Positions 59,593-64,000 of a stretch of DNA of 64,000 bases are shown piece by piece. Each line of letters starts with the position of its first letter. Position 1 is the stretch's first letter. The position numbers and the translations under genes were made by a program. This DNA is from Plasmopara viticola (Eukaryota > Oomycota > Peronosporomycetes > Peronosporales > Peronosporaceae): positions 558,001 through 622,000 of the forward strand of contig MBPM02000032.1 in the NCBI GenBank assembly GCA_001695595.3, written 5' to 3'. The notes under the pieces are model-generated. The model saw only the letters and a list, made by a program, of their open reading frames with translations, was not told where the DNA came from and made no database searches.

Positions 59593-60798
59593 TCACGTCA
59601 TAAATCCCTCCAGTCCTACGATCCACTTCTCCGCCAGCTTCCCCTTCAACTTCTCCGCCAGCTTCTCCTTCAACTTCTCCGCCAGCTTCTCCTTCAACTT
59701 CTCCGCCAGCTTCTCCTTCAATTTCTCCGCCAGCTTCTTTTCTTCTTCACTTTCTGCTGTTCTAATGAGATCCTCAATTATGTCTGTTTTGAAGAGATTT
59801 ACAAGGACCTGGGCAAGAGTCACGTCCTGCCCTGTCTTTTCCCGATACATTTTCGCATACCTCATCCATGAAGCAAGCTCTCGGTTGCCGAGAACATTAT
59901 AAGGGTCTTCGTCAAGCATCAAATATTTGAAAACAACCTCCGGCGCCACATCGTACCATAACCACTCCTTTTCTAACTTGAGCTGAAAGGCGGTCGCCAG
60001 CGTCGCTGTTTCCTTTGATTGTTTTGAAGCAATAAGGAGCGAAGAAAGACTACTGTAAGTGAAAGTGTGAAGCAGCTGATTGAAGGGCTTCATTAACCTG
60101 CCAGGGAAGTACTCGCTCAAATAAGTGTTCCAGATTTTATATGTACGGTCGGTGAGTAAGGTCGGGTGTCTTGGGTCCGACTGCAAAAGACTGTAGATGT
60201 CTTCTAAAGAAAAGGAAGAGTTTTTCCAACCTTCCATCAGCTCGTTCAGTAGTCTCGTGCCAAGAGCTCGAACTGACGGGTCCGCCTCCTCCTTTGCTTC
60301 ATCCAGCATCATTGCCAATTTATAACTAAAAAATTGCCACCTCAATCTTCTTATAATTGACACTTTCTCTTCGGGATTGTTCGCATTATAGCTATCCACG
60401 TACGTGACCCAAGCACGGAACCAAACATTCGACAAAATGTTCTCCTTGACCTGGTCGAGCTTTAGGTTGGTGTAGACAATGGAAGGATGCAATCTTCTCA
60501 TCGTCCACCAGCCTAATTTAAGCACAAGCTGAGTGTAGACGATTGAATCCATCACCGCTTGCTTGCTCTTGGTCAGTAAAGTTTCCAATTTGATCCCCAA
60601 GCCGAAATCTTCAATACAAGAAACCCTCTCTTCGTCTCTTGCGTTCGGCGGGGCCGAGAGGAGGGTACCAGGGTCATTTGCAGTGGATGGAAAGGTCCCT
60701 GGGCGTGCGGGGGACGCAGTCGCGTTCGCAGAAGCGTCGGCTTTTGATAGAAGGAAGAAAGCAAAAAAGAGTGCTCGAGGAACGCTGTTAAGACGCAT
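59593..60798 (-). CDS. Secreted WY-domain effector, EER without RXLR, with C-terminal KE repeats
   Basis: 401 residues, uninterrupted. The signal peptide is MRLNSVPRALFFAFFLLSKA; ARDEER is at 53-58; there is no RXLR (PGTLLS at 43-48). WY-type modules are collinear with the 15915 protein: LGWWTMRRLHPSIVYTNLKL (95-114), WFRAWVTYVDSYN (126-138), IYSLLQSDP with YKIWNTYLSEY (220-230), EWLWYDVAPEVVFKYLML (278-295), WMRYAKMYREKTGQDVTL (311-328). Residues 354-391 are an 8-residue tandem repeat (LAEKLKEK), encoded by 24-base units at about 59626-59740 and probably forming a charged helix. The last residues, WIVGLEGFMT, correspond to bases that are 3' UTR in paralogues, so the original stop appears lost through the repeat expansion. 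Role and destination as for the other effector: inside host cells; target unknown. Confidence 0.88.
   Translation of the reverse strand: MRLNSVPRALFFAFFLLSKADASANATASPARPGTFPSTANDPGTLLSAPPNARDEERVSCIEDFGLGIKLETLLTKSKQAVMDSIVYTQLVLKLGWWTMRRLHPSIVYTNLKLDQVKENILSNVWFRAWVTYVDSYNANNPEEKVSIIRRLRWQFFSYKLAMMLDEAKEEADPSVRALGTRLLNELMEGWKNSSFSLEDIYSLLQSDPRHPTLLTDRTYKIWNTYLSEYFPGRLMKPFNQLLHTFTYSSLSSLLIASKQSKETATLATAFQLKLEKEWLWYDVAPEVVFKYLMLDEDPYNVLGNRELASWMRYAKMYREKTGQDVTLAQVLVNLFKTDIIEDLIRTAESEEEKKLAEKLKEKLAEKLKEKLAEKLKEKLAEKLKGKLAEKWIVGLEGFMT
59626..59740 (-). repeat. 24-bp coding minisatellite
   Basis: About five head-to-tail units, reading cgccagcttctccttcaact (then tctc) on the plus strand, inside the effector gene. 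Units are nearly identical, with single-base variants (cttctcc/cttcccc, caactt/caattt). Each unit is in frame, so copy-number change would not break the gene. Confidence 0.9.
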
Positions 60799-60805
60799 TT
60801 GTGTA

Positions 60806-60827
60806 CTTGCTGGCGAATTGCATAATG
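60806..60827 (-). promoter_or_regulatory. Start-proximal motif, Inr-like
   Basis: The minus strand reads cattatgcaattcgccagca (then ag), ending 8 bases before the ATG at 60798, the same position and core as the motif at 15887-15907. Confidence 0.45.
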
Positions 60828-60898
60828 TCAGGTGAAATGCGTTCTAGTATTCGTTTGCGCATCATTGATTAGAAATATCAGTCTGGAAGCCATCAAGA

Positions 60899-61280
60899 GG
60901 TACCATAAACGCTGCGAATTTGTATTGTATTGTATTACGTTATCGCGTTGCCAAGTTATGCACGTGCTAGGCTCTATGGCTAGTCCACGGCATAGAGTGG
61001 TGTCCGCATACGTCGGGTCTCGTTCGGCGGGCAGTGCAGCCAGCACCGAGGCCGTGAGGGTCTTCCATTATTTTGCGTAGTTCTGACTTGGTAAGAGCCC
61101 AGGTGGCGCCCGGTGCTGGAGACCGTCGCGTCGAGGGTGAGACTCGTTAGAGACCTGCAGATGCCCGAGAGCACCTGCCCGAAGCGCGCGAGCATTTAGC
61201 CCCCGCGCTTGGAAGGAGGGCGTCACCCCAACCTTTTCCGAAAAGCTGCGAATTTGCTCGACGATTTGTGGCTTGGCTAC
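60899..61280 (-). promoter_or_regulatory. Effector upstream motif pair split by a SINE
   Basis: On the minus strand gtagccaagccacaaatcgt (then cgagc) lies at 61280-61255 and gtttatggtacc at 60910-60899. In the paralogues the two are about 40 bases apart. Here a SINE with its duplicated target lies between them, placing them some 345 bases apart. The gene behind it remains open. Confidence 0.6.
60923..61244 (-). mobile_element. SINE-1 copy with 12-bp target-site duplication
   Basis: A 322-bp copy on the minus strand with the fixed 5' end and the tacaa tail (seen as tattg at the left). Direct repeats gctgcgaatttg at 60911-60922 and 61245-61256 flank it exactly. It is in the same direction as the effector it precedes. 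Confidence 0.93.
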
Positions 61281-61582
61281 AAATATAATAGGGCTCAATT
61301 GTGGTGCTAAGACTTAATTTTTGTGTATTGCGAATGCGGCCCATGCATTGGCTGGTATAAATCTAGTTTACTTCTATATATCACTGTCAAGTAGTTGCAA
61401 TAGTACTTTGGCTTCTACAGCGCTTAACGTGGCGACTCTTTAACACATTGAGCTATTAAAAAAACTTTAACTCAAGCATAATTTCATAGGTTTGGTTTAA
61501 CCACATTTGCTTTGACTGCGTGCCGGAATGATCTTACTTTTTGGCCAGCGGGCATTGAGTTTGTTCTATAAGTGACTCTGAA

Positions 61583-61901
61583 CCGACCCTGTGGCTCGAG
61601 CGGTTAGCCGTTCGACCCAGGACCGGGAGGTACCTGGTTCGATACCCATAGGATCCGAATTAAGGAAGCCGGAGATAGGTCACTAAAGTGGACGAGCAAT
61701 CACACCCGAGTGTGTGACTGCCCTACCAACTCGCGCCCGATTGGGTAATAGAAGGGTTGGGGGGGGACGCCCCACTGACCGAAAAAGCCCCATAGTGTAA
61801 TGAGGGGTACGGAACCCGGTCCCAAGATGGGTCGGATTGCTATCAACATCCCGCGATAGAGACAGCTTAGTCCTAGCGCGTGGGTTCCGGTAGCTTAAAT
61901 C
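61583..61901 (+). mobile_element. tRNA-derived SINE-2, first of two tandem copies
   Basis: Begins ccgaccctgtggctcgagcg. A pol III A box (tggctcgagcgg, 61592-61603) and a B box (ggttcgatacc, 61636-61646) are present at tRNA-like spacing. The body carries cacacccgagtgtgtgac and gtcggattgctatcaacatc. It lies between two copies of the 16-base string tctataagtgactctg (61565-61580 and 61902-61917), which act as its target-site duplication. It is mobilised in trans by a LINE; the partner is not identified. Confidence 0.85.
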
Positions 61902-61917
61902 TCTATAAGTGACTCTG

Positions 61918-62204
61918 ACCGACCCTGTGGCTCGAGCGATTAGCCGGACCGGGTGCTAACTGGTTCGATACCCATAGGATGTAGGTCACTAAAGTGGATG
62001 AGCCTTCACACCCGAGTGTGTGACCTACAAACTCGCGCCCGATTGGGTACTAAAAGGGTTGGGTGGGGTACGCCCCAATGACCGAAAAAGCCTCATAGTG
62101 TAATAAGGGGTACGGATCCCGGTCCCAATATGGGTCGGATTGCTACCAGCATCCCGCGATAGAGACAGCTTAGTCCTAGCGCGTAAGTTTCGGTTGCTAA
62201 AATT
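61918..62204 (+). mobile_element. tRNA-derived SINE-2, second tandem copy
   Basis: Same element, with A box at 61928-61939 and B box ggttcgatacc at 61962-61972. A third copy of tctataagtgactctg follows at 62205-62220. It differs from the first copy by several small deletions (for example, the gttcgacccag segment is missing and the ggatgtaggt join is shortened) and scattered substitutions, so the pair is not a very recent duplication. Confidence 0.85.
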
Positions 62205-62253
62205 TCTATAAGTGACTCTGGAAGCTTTTATACCGAAAAGAGAGGCGCACCAG

Positions 62254-62304
62254 AAGCGGTCAATGTCGAGTGTACTCGCGACTCCCGCTCGGCATTGACC
62301 GCTT
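62254..62304. repeat. Inverted repeat, 17-bp stem and 17-base loop
   Basis: aagcggtcaatgtcgag (62254-62270) pairs with ctcggcattgaccgctt (62288-62304), with a single G-T mismatch, around a loop of 17 bases. It lies immediately behind the SINE-2 pair. The function is unknown. Confidence 0.85.
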
Positions 62305-62850
62305 TAATTAAACGTAGAGCCGTGCTGAGACAATTGAAAAGATGAAAATTGTAGCTATTAATTTTCAGAGTGAAACCAGTATATCGAAGTAAAAAACGCG
62401 CGGTTTTTATTTTCGTTTAGAGTATCATTTTTTCATTGCAATTATTCAAGTTTTTATGCAAAACAAAACAAAAGTCTTGCGACTTTAGCAAGATCACAAA
62501 AATGTTTATGGCAATATTTTGAGATGGTCCAACAGATATTTTTTGAGACCGGTATAGAGCAGTCTGATGGACATGACGACGGGGCACATTGGATGTGCAA
62601 GTTAGCATGAAGATTGAAGAGAAGGTAGACCATTATCAGTATGAATTAGGATGCACATCCCGCCCATTCGTTTAACCATCCCATATTTCATTTCAAGAGA
62701 AAAAAATTAATTAGCCCTATATATCATTAATTTGGGATTTGATAAGCAGCCACCACTTTGCGTTAAATATGAATTGAATTGATTGACTTTTTGAGACTTC
62801 TGATTAGCTGAACGCTTTGTTCTCGGTCGCCTGTCAAGCACGGCTAAGAT
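62305..62850. repeat. Repeat shared with 14640-15060
   Basis: 62400-62640 matches 14690-14965 (ttttatgcaaaa, gcgactttag, gagcag, atggccatgacga/atggacatgacga). No gene is visible. Confidence 0.55.
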
Positions 62851-64000
62851 GCCAGCGCATCTACGTCCACTACTCATGCCTGATGAAGCTACGTTGAGAC
62901 TGCAGCTTCGCTATCAAAGAATATCAGGACAAAGGGTGCACGTGACTCAAGAAAACGGACGCGAGTCAGCAGCAGGAGCTCACAGCCAAAGCCGCAAGCC
63001 GTGTCGTTGCCACATCCAGTATAGCACTTGCAATCACATGTTAAATACAAGTGGACGGAGAAATGGACAATGACTCAGGACTGGACAAGGCTTCAGCAGG
63101 ACACGCGTCAATTTCTGTCGGGCAGTGAAGTTGAGAATGATTGGTTGATCCCTCAACATGGGGTCGTGAAATGGTATGGAGCCAACGTGGTTGTTGTCAT
63201 CCATTGAGCAACGTTGTGCTGCGACAGCGAGATCGTTGATGACGCAAAGCTCACATCGATTGGAGCCGAGTCTAATACACCCATTGACCAAGGTGAGGCT
63301 CGCAGTATTAGACTTGTTCGCCATCTTTCGTGCTGGCACGGACGTGAGTTTACGAGGTAGACGTCTATCGTCTGCAGACAGACACTTCCGCAGACTCCTT
63401 TCAAGAATGGAAGTGACGAGCTCATTAGAACTTGAGCAAGTGACGCACATCTTGAAGAGCGTACAGTCGGACATGGTCATGCCAGCAGTTCAATGGCTTG
63501 GGTGGTTGTTGACAAAGACATGGCGTCTCCTCTTTGACGGTACGTAGTCTCCGCATCAAGTGCGTCGTGTACTCGAAGCGTCGGAAGGAGACGTAAGTGT
63601 CGTGTGTTTGCACCCACCCACAAGAGTCGTTTGGACTATTTCAAAGTGTACGAGGTCAATGGATATGCCACTCATTTGCTTGGTAAAGTCAAAGAAAAGG
63701 AAGGCGTCTGAGAATTCTTCCGTTCGATGACGGACCTTTTCGTTCTACGTCTTGGTCACTCGGATGTACGCTTTGGCGAGCCTGTTTCTTTCATTAAAAC
63801 ATCTTTACAAACAACCGACCGTGTAGTCAAAGAGATGCAACGTCGGGCACGGTAACGTCAAGTGCGATTGGGTCAGCATTACTGATTTAGATTTTTGTGC
63901 GTACACGATCGAAACAATGCTCAAGAGTCGTACAGTGTGGTTTGAGTTGACTAAGCGTGACACGCTTTTTAGACACGGTGTATACAGTCCCGACCTCTAG
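62851..64000 (+). pseudogene. Unrecognised coding relic, continues beyond the window
   Basis: A 123-codon open frame at 63176-63547 includes VRLAVLDLFAIFRAGTDVSL and LLSRMEVTSSLELEQVTHIL, without a family I recognise. A different frame near 63880-63990 reads CAYTIETMLKSRTVWFELTK then RDTLFRHGVYSPDL. The last 170 bases (63825-64000) are a second copy of 58062-58230, where the frame is different again. The overlap suggests two fragments of one repetitive coding element; the class is uncertain. Confidence 0.35.

Noticed and set aside
61583..62204. Two functional tRNA genes
   Set aside because: A and B boxes are present but no cloverleaf with an anticodon arm and acceptor stem can be folded; the long body and flanking target duplications indicate SINEs.

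Overview
The window looks like nuclear DNA of an oomycete plant pathogen, most likely a downy mildew such as Bremia or Plasmopara (inference). The grounds are a family of secreted proteins with an N-terminal signal peptide, a conserved RDEER motif at residues 54-58 and tandem WY-type helical modules, but no RXLR, together with very high content of decayed transposons. No window-wide operon or bacterial signal is present. Gene density is low: only two full-length, uninterrupted cellular genes are visible, both WY effectors (15915-17066 + and 59593-60798 -).

Layout. 1-8013: copy A of a segmental duplication, holding decayed repeat DNA, a mitochondrial large-rRNA fragment (NUMT, 3635-4130), a SINE (4249-4582), a 5'-truncated LINE end (4602-4992) and three effector-derived pieces (5465-8006). 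8014-12835: decayed dispersed repeats and a PH-like gene fragment. 13084-14140: effector pseudogene. 15148-15472: SINE with target-site duplication. 15915-17066: intact effector. 17310-19973: complete but nonsense-ridden hAT transposon. 20230-21400: copper-type P-ATPase pseudogene. 21960-23600: repeat. 23909-25020: effector pseudogene. 25370-30400: decayed repeats. 30440-32060: MULE transposase pseudogene. 32796-37217: degraded Ty3/gypsy element with both LTRs. 37340-37860: effector relic. 38330-40072: repeat. 40073-48113: copy B of the first 8 kb. 48113-52960: MULE N-terminal fragment and repeats. 52961-56432: older, more diverged partner of 9313-12835. 56433-59550: degraded gene fragments including a coiled-coil relic. 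59593-60798: intact effector. 60923-62220: three SINE insertions. 62850-64000: unrecognised relic sharing a 170-bp piece with 58062-58230.

How it fits together. The order of markers in 1-15060 recurs in 40073-62640, so the window appears to hold an old duplication of an effector-bearing block. Block 1 (8 kb) differs by only about 1-4 per 100 bases, whereas the collinear block 2 differs by about 10 per 100, which points to a second event or to gene conversion. Effector copies share a start-proximal motif, an upstream promoter-like pair of motifs and a 3' UTR motif. Most copies are broken by private mutations, while two stay open: a birth-and-death effector cluster embedded in transposons. SINE and LINE insertions lie just upstream of three effector loci.
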